The position numbers and the translations under genes are program-made. The notes beneath the pieces are model-generated. The model searched no databases, was not told the origin of the DNA, and saw nothing but the letters and a program-made list of their open reading frames with translations. From contig NZ_MSCN01000001.1 of assembly GCF_002954685.1 (NCBI RefSeq), positions 1 through 64,000 on the forward strand: a stretch of 64,000 nt of DNA. The letters run 5' to 3'. Of the stretch, positions 53,605 through 62,198 are shown piece after piece (position 1 is the first letter of the stretch; the number at the start of each line of letters is the position of its first letter). This DNA comes from Polaribacter porphyrae. GTDB taxonomy: Bacteria; Bacteroidota; Bacteroidia; Flavobacteriales; Flavobacteriaceae.

Positions 53605-54513
53605 ATGAAAGTTATTTATTATGTGTTTTGTATTATTTTCTTTTGTAATTGTTCATCGAGTGACGAAATTTTTAAAGAATCAACTACAAATATTGAGTTT
53701 CTAGAAAATGAAACTATTCTATACAAACAGAATGCAGTTAATGGTAATTTGACTAGTCTTGATATTTATACAGTACCTAACTCAAAAGTGGTAAAACCAA
53801 TTGTGATTTGGGTTCATGGAGGTGCTTGGGTTACAGGAGATAAAGCCAATGATATGCAAAGAAAAGCACCCTTTTTTAATAATTTGGGTTATGTTTTTAT
53901 TTCTATAAATTACAGATTATCTCCTTTTCCTTATGAAGTTAATAATAATGCTAGGATAAAACACCCTGCTCATATTATAGATATTGCAGATGCATTACAA
54001 TGGATTTATAATAATATCGAAAAATACGGAGGAGATACTTCTAACATTGTTTTGTTAGGACATTCTGCAGGTGCACATTTAGTGGCTTTAGCTGGTGTAA
54101 ATCAACAATTATTTCTGGACAGAGATATTAATTTTAAGAATATTAAAGGAGTAATTAGTCTAGATACTCAAGCTTATAATGTGCCTTATGCAATTAATAA
54201 TTTAACTCAACAAGAGTTATATGTAAATGCTTTTTCTGATGATAAAACGTTACAAAAAAACGCTTCTCCCTATCATCAATTAGATAATTTTGGAAATACA
54301 GTGCCAAATTGGTTATTTGCTTCAAGAGGAACAACAGTTAGAAAAGAAATTCTAAATGCATTTGTAGAAAAATTACAATCTAAAAACGGGATTTCAGAAA
54401 TTGTTGCTATGGATGGTTATTCTCATGAAGATATCAATGATTTGATTGCAGATACATCAAATACAATTCTTTCTCGTAAAATTAGTGTCTTTTTGGAAAA
54501 GGTTTTCAATTAA
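53605..54513 (+). CDS. alpha/beta hydrolase (carboxylesterase-like) lipoprotein
   Basis: The 302-residue precursor has a lipoprotein signal with Cys near residue 14-16. The hydrolase has the oxyanion motif HGGAW (71-75) and nucleophile 'GHSAG' (S154), the hormone-sensitive-lipase/esterase pattern. A C-terminal 'GYSHEDIND' gives the likely catalytic His. It probably acts on acyl or aryl esters in the periplasm. Confidence 0.85.
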   Translation: MKVIYYVFCIIFFCNCSSSDEIFKESTTNIEFLENETILYKQNAVNGNLTSLDIYTVPNSKVVKPIVIWVHGGAWVTGDKANDMQRKAPFFNNLGYVFISINYRLSPFPYEVNNNARIKHPAHIIDIADALQWIYNNIEKYGGDTSNIVLLGHSAGAHLVALAGVNQQLFLDRDINFKNIKGVISLDTQAYNVPYAINNLTQQELYVNAFSDDKTLQKNASPYHQLDNFGNTVPNWLFASRGTTVRKEILNAFVEKLQSKNGISEIVAMDGYSHEDINDLIADTSNTILSRKISVFLEKVFN

Positions 54514-54601
54514 AAGCCTGTTTAAAACTTGTAACTATTATATTTAAAAATCAACATCTTTGTAACTATCTTTGTAGAAATTAATTATAATTTTCCAATA
54601 G

Positions 54602-55255
54602 ATGAAATTTTTTATAGATACTGCAAATTTAGAGCAAATAAAAGAAGCACAGGCATTAGGTATTTTAGATGGTGTTACCACTAATCCTTCTTTGATGGCA
54701 AAGGAAGGTATTACTGGAGAAAATAATATAATCAATCACTACAAAGCAATTTGTGAATTAGTAGATGGTGACGTTTCTGCTGAAGTAATTTCTACAGATT
54801 TTGATGGAATGGTTAAAGAAGGAGAAGCTTTAGCTGCTTTAAATCCGCAGATTGTGGTAAAATTACCAATGATAAAAGATGGCGTAAAAGCGTGTAAATA
54901 TTTTTCATCAAAAGGCATTAAAACAAATGTAACTTTAGTGTTTTCTGCTGGGCAAGCATTGTTAGCAGCAAAAGCAGGAGCCACTTATGTATCACCTTTT
55001 ATTGGACGATTAGATGATATTTCTACAGATGGTTTAAATTTAATCGCAGAAATTCGTCAAATTTACGATAACTATGGTTTTGCTACAGAAATTTTAGCAG
55101 CTTCTGTACGTCATATAATGCATATTATTGATTGTGCAAAATTAGGTTCTGATGTAATGACAGGTCCTTTAAGTGCTATTGAAGGTTTGTTAAAACACCC
55201 ATTAACAGATATTGGTTTGGCTAAATTTTTAGCAGATTATAAAAAAGGAAATTAG
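54602..55255 (+). CDS. fsa: fructose-6-phosphate aldolase / small transaldolase
   Basis: The 217-residue protein starts 'MKFFIDTANLEQIKEAQALGILDGVTTNPSLMAKE' and has 'VVKLPMI' with the Schiff-base Lys, 'GIKTNVTLVFSAGQALLAAKAGATYVSPFIGRLDD' and 'AASVRHIMHI'. Length and pattern fit the FSA/TalC group rather than classical transaldolase A/B. Whether it acts as transaldolase in the pentose phosphate pathway or cleaves fructose 6-phosphate is not settled by sequence. A TATCTTTG -7 box lies at 54567-54574. Confidence 0.93.
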   Translation: MKFFIDTANLEQIKEAQALGILDGVTTNPSLMAKEGITGENNIINHYKAICELVDGDVSAEVISTDFDGMVKEGEALAALNPQIVVKLPMIKDGVKACKYFSSKGIKTNVTLVFSAGQALLAAKAGATYVSPFIGRLDDISTDGLNLIAEIRQIYDNYGFATEILAASVRHIMHIIDCAKLGSDVMTGPLSAIEGLLKHPLTDIGLAKFLADYKKGN

Positions 55256-55290
55256 AAAGCCCATCTAAACCTTTTTAAAGGAGAGGAACT
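55256..55290 (-). repeat. short inverted-repeat element A, left copy
   Basis: Read on the minus strand it runs GTTCCTCTCCTTTAAAAAGG then TTTAGATGGGCTTT. The same pattern on the plus strand occurs at 55496-55530 and at 60857-60890. It starts 1 nt after the fsa stop. The two copies at 55.3-55.5 kb form an inverted pair that frames the repeat at 55333 and ends inside the menD N-terminal codons. Confidence 0.7.
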
Positions 55291-55332
55291 GTTATGTGAA
55301 AAGTTGGTTGTAATTTTAATCACTATTTTTTT

Positions 55333-55430
55333 GAAGCTATTTCCTGCTTTCACTACTCGCTTTTTTTATTCCGAAAAAGAATAAAAAAGAGCTCAAACAA
55401 ATCGTTCAATCAGGGCTAAACTTGTTTGCC
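55333..55430 (+). repeat. dispersed intergenic repeat, copy 2
   Basis: This is homologous to 33110-33226 in the same orientation, with shared blocks 'TTTCC.TGCTT', 'ACTCGCTTTTTTT', 'AAAGAGCTCAAA' and 'TCAATCAGGGCTAAAC..GTTTGC'. It carries a short internal duplication around 'CCGAAAAAGAATAAAAAAG'. It lies between fsa and menD, inside the inverted pair of element A. Confidence 0.75.
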
Positions 55431-55459
55431 AACTTATCTTTATAATTAAAAGACCTTTT

Positions 55460-57187
55460 TTGAGTAAAAAAACTAACATAAAAATTTCCAGCATAAGTTC
55501 CTCTCCTTTAGAGAAATCAGGAGAGGCTTTATTCCCAAAAAAAGAGTTAGCACAGCTCGTAATTTCAGCTTGTCATCAATTTTATATTGATACTGTTGTA
55601 ATCTCTCCAGGTTCAAGAAATGCACCATTAACTATTGGGTTTTCTAATCATTCTGAAATAGAAACATTAAGTGTAGTTGATGAAAGGTGTGCTGCTTTTT
55701 TTGCTCTAGGAATTGCGCAACAAAAACAAAAGCCAGTAGCAATTTTATGCACTTCTGGCTCTGCATTGTTAAATTATTATCCAGCAATTGCAGAAGCTTT
55801 TTATAGCGATATTCCTTTGGTAGTTATATCTGCTGACAGACCCAAACATTTAATAGATATTGGAGATGGACAAACCATCAGACAAGAAAATGTTTTTGAA
55901 AATCATATCTTGTTTTCTGCAAATTTGGTAGAAAACCCAAAGTTTTTAGCGAGAAACAAACAATTAATTGGCGAAGCTTTGCAATTGGCAACATCACAAA
56001 AAGGTCCAGTCCACATTAATGTTCCTTTTGATGAACCTCTTTATGAAACTGTAGAGCAAATGAAAACTTTTCATTTTCCACATATTTCCATGAGTTCTTT
56101 AGACAATTCTCATATTAACTATGAAGAATTGGCTTCAATTTGGAATGCAGCTGATAAAAAAATGCTATTGATAGGTGTAAATTATCCTGATGAAGATTTA
56201 CACAATTTAATGGATTTGTATTCAGAAGACGATTCAGTTTTATTGTTGACAGAAACCACGTCTAACCTGCATCATGATAAAGCTATAAATGCCATAGATC
56301 AATTGATTTTTTCTATGGAAGATTCAGATTTTAAAGAGTTACAACCAGATATACTCATCACTTTTGGTGGAATGATAGTTTCCAAAAGAATCAAACGTTT
56401 TTTAAGAGATTATCAACCCAAACATCACTGGAATATTGATGAGAAAAAAGCCACAAATACGTTCTTTTGCTTGTCAGAATTTATACAAACAAAACCAGTA
56501 GATTTTTTCTCTAATTTTAATAAAATCATCTCAAAAAAGGAAAGTAATTATCAACCAAAATGGTTAAAAATTAGAGACAAAAGAAGAGAAAAACATGCAG
56601 CATATTTATCAAAAATAGAACATTCAGATTTAAAAGTATTTGAGCAGGTTTTACAACAAATTCCAAATAATTCACAATTACAGGTAAGCAATAGTGCCAT
56701 TATTAGATACGTGCAAATGTTTACTATTGATAATAGTTTAGAAGTATTTTGTAACAGAGGTACAAGTGGAATTGATGGCAGTACATCAACAGCAATTGGA
56801 GCCGCTTTTGCAAGCAAAAAGCAAACTGTTTTTATTACTGGTGATTTAAGTTTTTTCTACGACTCTAATGCTCTTTGGAACAAAAATATTCCTAATAATT
56901 TTAGAATAATTTTGGTTAACAATTCTGGAGGAGGAATCTTTAAAATTATTCCTGGACCATCAACCACAAATGCAGCTAAATATTTTGAAACACCACATTG
57001 TTTAACTGCGGAATATTTGTGTAAAATGCACGGCTTTGACTATCTGCAAGCACAATCAACAGAAACTGTGGAAGAAAAATTAAACGGGTTTTTTGAAACA
57101 TCAGAAAAACCAAAAATATTAGAAATTTTTACACCAAGTTTAGAAAACGATACAGTTTTAAAAGACTATTTTAAATACATAAAATAA
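55460..57187 (+). CDS. menD: MenD, 2-succinyl-6-hydroxy-2,4-cyclohexadiene-1-carboxylate synthase
   Basis: The 575-residue thiamine-diphosphate enzyme has the MenD core from about residue 25: 'FPKKELAQLVISACHQ', 'VVISPGSRNAPLTIGF', then the cofactor-binding region 'GTSGIDGSTSTAIGAA' and 'ITGDLSFFYDSNAL' near residues 433-470. It works in menaquinone synthesis. The N-terminal 24 residues are not typical of MenD and coincide with element A; the only good start codon is TTG at 55460. Its 3' end directly precedes the S1-domain gene. Confidence 0.92.
   Translation: MSKKTNIKISSISSSPLEKSGEALFPKKELAQLVISACHQFYIDTVVISPGSRNAPLTIGFSNHSEIETLSVVDERCAAFFALGIAQQKQKPVAILCTSGSALLNYYPAIAEAFYSDIPLVVISADRPKHLIDIGDGQTIRQENVFENHILFSANLVENPKFLARNKQLIGEALQLATSQKGPVHINVPFDEPLYETVEQMKTFHFPHISMSSLDNSHINYEELASIWNAADKKMLLIGVNYPDEDLHNLMDLYSEDDSVLLLTETTSNLHHDKAINAIDQLIFSMEDSDFKELQPDILITFGGMIVSKRIKRFLRDYQPKHHWNIDEKKATNTFFCLSEFIQTKPVDFFSNFNKIISKKESNYQPKWLKIRDKRREKHAAYLSKIEHSDLKVFEQVLQQIPNNSQLQVSNSAIIRYVQMFTIDNSLEVFCNRGTSGIDGSTSTAIGAAFASKKQTVFITGDLSFFYDSNALWNKNIPNNFRIILVNNSGGGIFKIIPGPSTTNAAKYFETPHCLTAEYLCKMHGFDYLQAQSTETVEEKLNGFFETSEKPKILEIFTPSLENDTVLKDYFKYIK
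55496..55530 (+). repeat. element A, right copy, inside the menD 5' coding region
   Basis: AGTTCCTCTCCTTTAGAGAA then ATCAGGAGAGGCTTT encodes menD residues about 13-24 and stops right where conserved MenD sequence begins. It is the inverted counterpart of 55256-55290. Confidence 0.7.
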
Positions 57188-57651
57188 TGGATTTACACGA
57201 AGAAGAAAACAGTTCAAATGAGTTTGATTATAACTTTAAAGAAGGCGATAAAGTAAATTTAGTAATTGAAACAGAAACAGGTTTAGGCTACACAGTTTTA
57301 ATAAATGAAGAGTTTGATGGTTTGCTTTTTAGAAGTGAAGTTTTTCAAGATTTAGAAGAAAATATGGAAGTTACTGGCTACATCAAAAACATTAGAGAAG
57401 ATGGTAAAATTGATGTTTCTTTGCGTCCACAAGGTTTTAGAAATGTAATTGATGCTGACGTAGAAAAAGTGTTAGAAAAACTAAAAAATAGCAGAGAAGG
57501 TTTTTTATTGTTAACAGATAAAAGTTCTCCAGATTCGATTCGATTTCATATGAAAATGAGTAAAAAAGCATTTAAAAAAGCAGTTGGTAATTTATACAGA
57601 AGAAAATTGATTGTTATTAAGGAAGATAGAATTGAACTTTTAAAAGAGTAA
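57187..57651 (+). CDS. S1 RNA-binding domain protein (CvfB-like)
   Basis: The 154-residue protein has an S1 domain ('EGDKVNLVIETETGLGYTVLINEEFDGLLFRSEVFQDLEENMEVTG' and 'DGKIDVSLRP') and a C-terminal winged-helix-like part ('SPDSIRFHMKMSKKAFKKAVGNLYRRKLIVI'). This matches a truncated CvfB architecture. CvfB affects gene expression through RNA binding. The gene's start overlaps the menD stop by one base, so they are co-translated. Its direct function is not known. Confidence 0.85.
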   Translation: MDLHEEENSSNEFDYNFKEGDKVNLVIETETGLGYTVLINEEFDGLLFRSEVFQDLEENMEVTGYIKNIREDGKIDVSLRPQGFRNVIDADVEKVLEKLKNSREGFLLLTDKSSPDSIRFHMKMSKKAFKKAVGNLYRRKLIVIKEDRIELLKE

Positions 57652-57726
57652 GCAGTTACAGTTTGCAATCTGGTTATTAGCGTAAAGTATAATTGCTAAT
57701 TGAAAACTAAAACACTGCAAACTTAA

Positions 57727-58884
57727 TTATTGTCCACCCAATCTTAAAATATTTTCATAATAAGCATCAGCATTAGGGTCAGAAGGATCCATTTTACCAT
57801 AACCAACTTTGTAATATTTTAAGGCTCTTTTAAACATTTTGCCTTCTTCATAATACCTTCCAATATAATATTCTCCTAAAGGAGATGAAGGAAATCTTTT
57901 TAAAATCATTTTGCCAAAATCACGCAATCTGTCTCCATTTTCTTTTTCGATGATAATACTTTCTATAGCATAAATATCTCTTTCTCTAATTCCTAAATTT
58001 GTACCAAACAGAAACTCGATTTCAAGATATTTATCTTCTAAATATGCAATAGCGTCAATAGGAGAGAGGTCTTTTATTTTTTCATCATATTCTTCTTTTG
58101 TAATTGCAGAATAGATTTCAAATAGTTTTGTCATAGCTCTAGGTACAGCTTCTCCAATAGCAGAAATTGAACTTACTGTAGTAATATTATCATTTATTAC
58201 ATTAAAATTTTTGATATCAAAACTAGCAATAGCCTTCTGAACTTGATCGATTTTGACTTGTTTAGCTTGAGAAAAAGAGCTTGAATTATTTGTGTAGAAA
58301 TAAAAGGTGTTATCTTCTTTGCTAAATTTCGGTAAATTATAAAAACTGATTTCGTTCACTATAAAATCAGAAAAACTAGGATTTATGCATACAAAAGAAT
58401 TAATAAAAGGTGTGTTTTCTTTTAAAAAATGACTTACTATATTTGCAGAATAACCCTGCCCCACAAAAGATACAAAAGGTGAGGTTCGATAGTTACTTTC
58501 CATATAAAATAAGACCTCGTCTCTTAAAAACTCATAAAAATAATTAGCAGAAGTAGTTAATTTACCAGTATTTTTATCAAAAGAAATGTCTTTACCTTTA
58601 GTTTCTTCCATTTTAACACCAACAATAATTTGTTTAGGAGCTTTGTCTTTTTTAGCAAATAAAATGGAATTGCCAACATAAGTATCAAACAAATATTCTT
58701 CATCTAATACAATTGCTAAAGGATAATTTTTTATACTATCCTTTTCATAGCCTGCAGGTATATAAATTCTAATATCTCTTGTGGTTTCTAAAATATCTGA
58801 CTCAATTCCTTTGAGGATGTATTTTTGAGAAAATCCAAAGAAAGAAAAAAGTAGAAATATAAATGGAAGTGTCTTCTTAATCAT
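57727..58884 (-). CDS. secreted esterase-like alpha/beta hydrolase with TPR-like tail
   Basis: The 385-residue precursor has a signal peptide ending near residue 19. The middle fits the esterase-D/Fes family (PF00756): 'RIYIPAGYEKDSIKNYPLAIVLDEEYLFD' and 'FVGQGYSANIV', where the nucleophile position is 'GQGYS' and not the usual GxSxG, so catalysis is doubtful. The C-terminal about 100 residues are helical with a TPR-like unit. It converges with the S1 gene across a 75-nt gap that holds AGTTTGCA/TGCAAACT arms (57660-57667 and 57716-57723). Confidence 0.7.
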   Translation of the reverse strand: MIKKTLPFIFLLFSFFGFSQKYILKGIESDILETTRDIRIYIPAGYEKDSIKNYPLAIVLDEEYLFDTYVGNSILFAKKDKAPKQIIVGVKMEETKGKDISFDKNTGKLTTSANYFYEFLRDEVLFYMESNYRTSPFVSFVGQGYSANIVSHFLKENTPFINSFVCINPSFSDFIVNEISFYNLPKFSKEDNTFYFYTNNSSSFSQAKQVKIDQVQKAIASFDIKNFNVINDNITTVSSISAIGEAVPRAMTKLFEIYSAITKEEYDEKIKDLSPIDAIAYLEDKYLEIEFLFGTNLGIRERDIYAIESIIIEKENGDRLRDFGKMILKRFPSSPLGEYYIGRYYEEGKMFKRALKYYKVGYGKMDPSDPNADAYYENILRLGGQ

Positions 58885-58952
58885 AATTTAGATTGTTTAT
58901 TTTTGTAACTATCGATTTTGTTCTGATTTTAGAACGTGTAAAATACAAAAAT

Positions 58953-59792
58953 ATGATACAACCAGAGTGGAAAACAGCCAAAGAATACGAAGATATTACT
59001 TATAAGAAATGCAATGGTGTTGCAAGAATAGCATTTAACAGACCAAATGTTAGAAATGCATTTAGACCTAAAACAACATCAGAACTATATGATGCTTTCT
59101 ATGATGCAGGAGAAGATGTAAATATTGGTGTGGTTTTATTGTCTGCAGAAGGACCAAGTACTAAAGATGGTGTATATTCTTTTTGTTCTGGTGGAGACCA
59201 AAAAGCTAGAGGACATCAAGGCTATGTAGGAGAAGATGGTTATCACAGATTAAATATTTTAGAAGTACAAAGATTAATCAGATTCATGCCAAAAGCAGTT
59301 ATTGCAGTAGTTTCTGGTTGGGCAGTTGGTGGTGGACATAGTTTACACGTGGTTTGTGATTTAACTTTAGCTAGCAAAGAACACGCAATTTTTAAACAAA
59401 CAGATGCAGATGTAACTTCTTTTGATGGTGGATATGGTTCTGCATATTTAGCGAAAATGGTAGGTCAGAAAAAAGCAAGAGAAATTTTCTTTTTAGGAAG
59501 AAATTACTCTGCACAAGAAGCTTATGAAATGGGAATGGTAAATGCGGTAATTCCTCATGAGGATTTAGAAAGTACAGCTTATGAGTGGGCCCAAGAAATT
59601 TTAGCAAAATCACCAACATCTATAAAAATGCTAAAATTTGCGATGAATTTAACGGATGATGGAATGGTTGGGCAACAAGTTTTTGCAGGTGAAGCAACAC
59701 GTTTAGCCTATATGACAGAAGAAGCAAAAGAAGGAAGAGATGCTTTTCTGGAAAAAAGAAAGCCAAATTTTCCTAAAAAATGGATACCATAA
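58953..59792 (+). CDS. menB: MenB, 1,4-dihydroxy-2-naphthoyl-CoA synthase
   Basis: The protein is 279 residues from the ATG at 58953; the longer frame from 58893 adds a hydrophobic non-conserved head. It begins 'IQPEWKTAKEYEDITYKKCNGVARIAFNRPNVRNAFRP', and has 'FCSGGDQKARG', 'GWAVGGGHSLHVVCDLT' and 'DVTSFDGGYGSAYLAKMVG', all MenB hallmarks. It closes the second ring of menaquinone. It is two genes from menD, as in other flavobacteria. Confidence 0.96.
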   Translation: MIQPEWKTAKEYEDITYKKCNGVARIAFNRPNVRNAFRPKTTSELYDAFYDAGEDVNIGVVLLSAEGPSTKDGVYSFCSGGDQKARGHQGYVGEDGYHRLNILEVQRLIRFMPKAVIAVVSGWAVGGGHSLHVVCDLTLASKEHAIFKQTDADVTSFDGGYGSAYLAKMVGQKKAREIFFLGRNYSAQEAYEMGMVNAVIPHEDLESTAYEWAQEILAKSPTSIKMLKFAMNLTDDGMVGQQVFAGEATRLAYMTEEAKEGRDAFLEKRKPNFPKKWIP

Positions 59793-59908
59793 ATCAGTTG
59801 GCAGTTAAAAAGTATTCAGTTAGCAGTCAGAGTTTTCATTCTGTCAGTTTGAGTGCATTCGAAACCTAATTTTTAAATATTAAATCTTTCAATTTTTCAA
59901 TAGAGAAT
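59793..59908. repeat. intergenic gap with repeat remnants
   Basis: The 116-nt gap has several copies of 'CAGTTGGCAGT'-like and 'CAGTTAGCAGTC'-like blocks (59795-59830), then 'TGTCAGTTTGAGTGCATTCG' at 59840-59859, similar to 21911. No clear gene, RNA or strong promoter is seen. Confidence 0.45.
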
Positions 59909-60778
59909 ATGAAATCACAAATCGTAACTTTTTTAATAAAATGTCCAGATCAAAAAGGTTTGGTAGCAAAAATTACGAATTTCTTTTACCAAAAAGGATT
60001 CAATATTTTAAGTTGTCAGCAATATGTAAATTCTATTGAAGACACTTATTTTATGAGAATTCGTCTAAATGCTGATGGAACTAATATTTCCAAGTCAGAA
60101 TTAGAAACTAGTTTTTTAGAGTTAGCAGAACCTTTGCAGTTTGATTGGTCTGTAAATTACGGCGATAAAAAACAAAATGTGGCGTTAATGGTTTCGCATA
60201 CGAGTCATAATTTATATGATTTGTTAGAACGTTTCAAAGAAGGGCATTTAGATTGTAATGTAAAAATGATTATTAATAATCACGATAAATTAAGGCATAT
60301 TGCAGAAATGTTCGATGTTCCTTTTTATCATTTACCAGTTACTAAAGAATCAAAGAAGCAACAAGAAGCACAAGTCATTGATTTGTTAGATTCTAATGAA
60401 ATTGATTTAGTTGTAATGGCAAGGTATATGCAAATTTTATCTTCAAAATTCATCAATCATTACAAAGAAAGAATTATCAATATTCATCATTCTTTTTTAC
60501 CGGCTTTTCAAGGAGCAAATCCTTATAAGAGGGCTTACGAAAGAGGAGTAAAGCTAATTGGAGCAACAGCTCATTATGCAACTGAAGATTTAGATGAAGG
60601 ACCAATTATCGAGCAAGATGTTAAGCCAGTTTCACACGAAAGTACACCAACAACTTTAAAAAGAATTGGTGCAGATATCGAAAAATTAGTTTTGGCAAGA
60701 GCTGTAAAATGCCATTTGAATAATCAAATTATTGTTTCAGGAAATAGAGCAATTATTTTTCCAGAAGCTGGGGAGTAA
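59909..60778 (+). CDS. purU: formyltetrahydrofolate deformylase
   Basis: The 289-residue protein has an N-terminal ACT domain ('CPDQKGLVAKITNFFYQKGFNILSCQQYVN') and a C-terminal formyltransferase-fold domain with 'MARYMQILSSKFINHYKERIINIHHSFLPAFQGANPY', including the N-x-H-H-S active-site segment. It yields formate for purine synthesis and balances one-carbon pools. Its stop codon abuts the inverted element at 60777. Confidence 0.95.
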   Translation: MKSQIVTFLIKCPDQKGLVAKITNFFYQKGFNILSCQQYVNSIEDTYFMRIRLNADGTNISKSELETSFLELAEPLQFDWSVNYGDKKQNVALMVSHTSHNLYDLLERFKEGHLDCNVKMIINNHDKLRHIAEMFDVPFYHLPVTKESKKQQEAQVIDLLDSNEIDLVVMARYMQILSSKFINHYKERIINIHHSFLPAFQGANPYKRAYERGVKLIGATAHYATEDLDEGPIIEQDVKPVSHESTPTTLKRIGADIEKLVLARAVKCHLNNQIIVSGNRAIIFPEAGE

Positions 60779-60890
60779 AAGCCCTTTTAATTTCCCCAAA
60801 GGAGAAAAATATAGAACGCAAAAGAAACGTAAAGACTCGAATTTCACCTAGATTGGAGTTCCTTCCCTTTGGGAAGGTTAGGATGGGCTG
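60777..60890. repeat. element A, second inverted pair
   Basis: The left arm at 60777-60808 (minus-strand TTTCTCCTTTGGGGAAATT then AAAAGGGCTTT) and the right arm at 60857-60890 (GTTCCTTCCCTTTGGGAAGG, then TTAGGATGGGCTG) are an inverted pair separated by about 48 nt. Left arm overlaps the purU stop; right arm ends 5 nt before the next ATG. Confidence 0.7.
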
Positions 60891-60895
60891 TTTTT

Positions 60896-61504
60896 ATGAA
60901 AATAATCTGTATTGGGCGCAATTACGCAAAACATATTGAAGAATTGGCTAACGAAAAACCAGAAAATCCTGTTGTATTTTTAAAGCCAGATTCTGCAATT
61001 TTACCGAGAAAGAACCCGTTTTTTATTCCACCTTTTTCTGATGATGTACATTATGAAGTAGAGGTTTTAGTAAAAATTAATAAAGTTGGCAAACACATTG
61101 ATGCCAAGTTTGCTCACAAATATTATGATGAAATCGGTTTAGGAATTGATTTTACAGCAAGAGATGTTCAAGCAACATGCAAAGCAAAAGGTTTACCTTG
61201 GGAAAAGGCAAAAGCATTTGATGGTAGTGCAGTAATTGGAGAGTTTTATCCAAAAGAAAATTTTGATTTAGAAAATTTATCATTTCAGTTATATAAAAAT
61301 GATGAGCTTGTGCAAGGTGGCAATACAAACGGAATGCTTTGGAAAGTTGACGAATTAATTGCTTATGTTTCACAATATTTCACTTTAAAAAAAGGCGATA
61401 TTATTTTTACAGGTACACCTGCAGGTGTTGGAAAAGTTTTTGAAAATGATGTGTTAAAAGGTGTTATTGAGGGTAGAGAAGCTTTTAGTATTAAAGTGAA
61501 GTAA
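60896..61504 (+). CDS. fumarylacetoacetate hydrolase family protein
   Basis: The protein is 202 residues from ATG 60896; the in-frame ATG at 60869 lies within element A and would add a nonsense head, so I reject it. It starts 'MKIICIGRNYAKHIEEL' and has 'FLKPDSAIL', 'VHYEVEVLVKI' (metal-binding Glu residues) and 'GIDFTARDVQ', then 'GDIIFTGTPAGVG'. The FAH family includes acylpyruvases and oxaloacetate decarboxylases; the substrate is not determined. Confidence 0.92.
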   Translation: MKIICIGRNYAKHIEELANEKPENPVVFLKPDSAILPRKNPFFIPPFSDDVHYEVEVLVKINKVGKHIDAKFAHKYYDEIGLGIDFTARDVQATCKAKGLPWEKAKAFDGSAVIGEFYPKENFDLENLSFQLYKNDELVQGGNTNGMLWKVDELIAYVSQYFTLKKGDIIFTGTPAGVGKVFENDVLKGVIEGREAFSIKVK

Positions 61505-61528
61505 TAAATAATTAAAAAAAGAAAAAGA

Positions 61529-61858
61529 ATGTTAGGATTAATATTACTGTATTGGATTGGAAAGTATTTCTACAAATTGGCTGAAGAATACAATAAAAGT
61601 AGATGGGGTTATGCTATTTTAGGAATCGTTGTTTATTACATTGGATTATTAGTTCTTGGTGGAATCGTTGTTGGTATTGTAGAAATTATTTTTGAAGGTT
61701 TTATTGATAGTGTTAATGATGTATTATTATCATTTATAGCCTTACCTTTTGGAATTTTAAGTTGCTATCTATTATATAAATATTTAGAAAAAACTTGGAA
61801 AAATAATGATCCAAGAAAAAATAATATGATAGATGAAATTAGGAAAATAGAAGAATAA
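61529..61858 (+). CDS. small membrane protein, tandem family member 1
   Basis: The 109-residue protein has three hydrophobic segments and the N-terminal motif 'YWIGKYFYKLAEEYNKSRW'. The same 'Y..LAE.Y.K..W' block is present in the next gene and in weaker form in the third. No function is recognised. It starts 24 nt after the FAH-family gene. Confidence 0.65.
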   Translation: MLGLILLYWIGKYFYKLAEEYNKSRWGYAILGIVVYYIGLLVLGGIVVGIVEIIFEGFIDSVNDVLLSFIALPFGILSCYLLYKYLEKTWKNNDPRKNNMIDEIRKIEE

Positions 61859-61872
61859 TATTTTCCTGAAAA

Positions 61873-62190
61873 ATGCAAATAATTGGTTATATAATTTTAT
61901 TCTATGTAGGTTTTTACTTCTATAGATTAGCAGAAAATTACAAAAAGAATAAATGGTTGTTAGCTTTAGTAGGTTTGTTAACTTTCTTTTTAGGATATTT
62001 TGTTTACCTTATATATTATAGATTTTTTGTTTTTGAAGAATTAGATGATTTTACATATCCTGAAATTGGTTTTAAATCATTTTTAGTGGGTATTATTACT
62101 ACATTTATACTGTTTCAGATTTTGAATATAGTTTGGGGCAGAAAACTTAAGAAAAGTGAAAGTGAAGTTGATAAGATTGGAAAACTATAA
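61873..62190 (+). CDS. small membrane protein, tandem family member 2
   Basis: The 105-residue protein has three hydrophobic segments and begins 'IIGYIILFYVGFYFYRLAEN', then 'YKKNKWLLALVG', closely matching the N-terminus of the preceding gene. It ends in a charged tail. The gap to the previous gene is 14 nt. Function unknown. Confidence 0.65.
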   Translation: MQIIGYIILFYVGFYFYRLAENYKKNKWLLALVGLLTFFLGYFVYLIYYRFFVFEELDDFTYPEIGFKSFLVGIITTFILFQILNIVWGRKLKKSESEVDKIGKL

Positions 62191-62198
62191 AATAAAAA

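Noticed and set aside
57660..57723. AGTTTGCA/TGCAAACT pair as a strong terminator
   Set aside because: Arms are 8 bp with a loop of 48 nt and no T-tract, so termination is doubtful.
60869..60895. Upstream ATG of the FAH-family gene
   Set aside because: It lies in the repeat element and adds nine unrelated residues.
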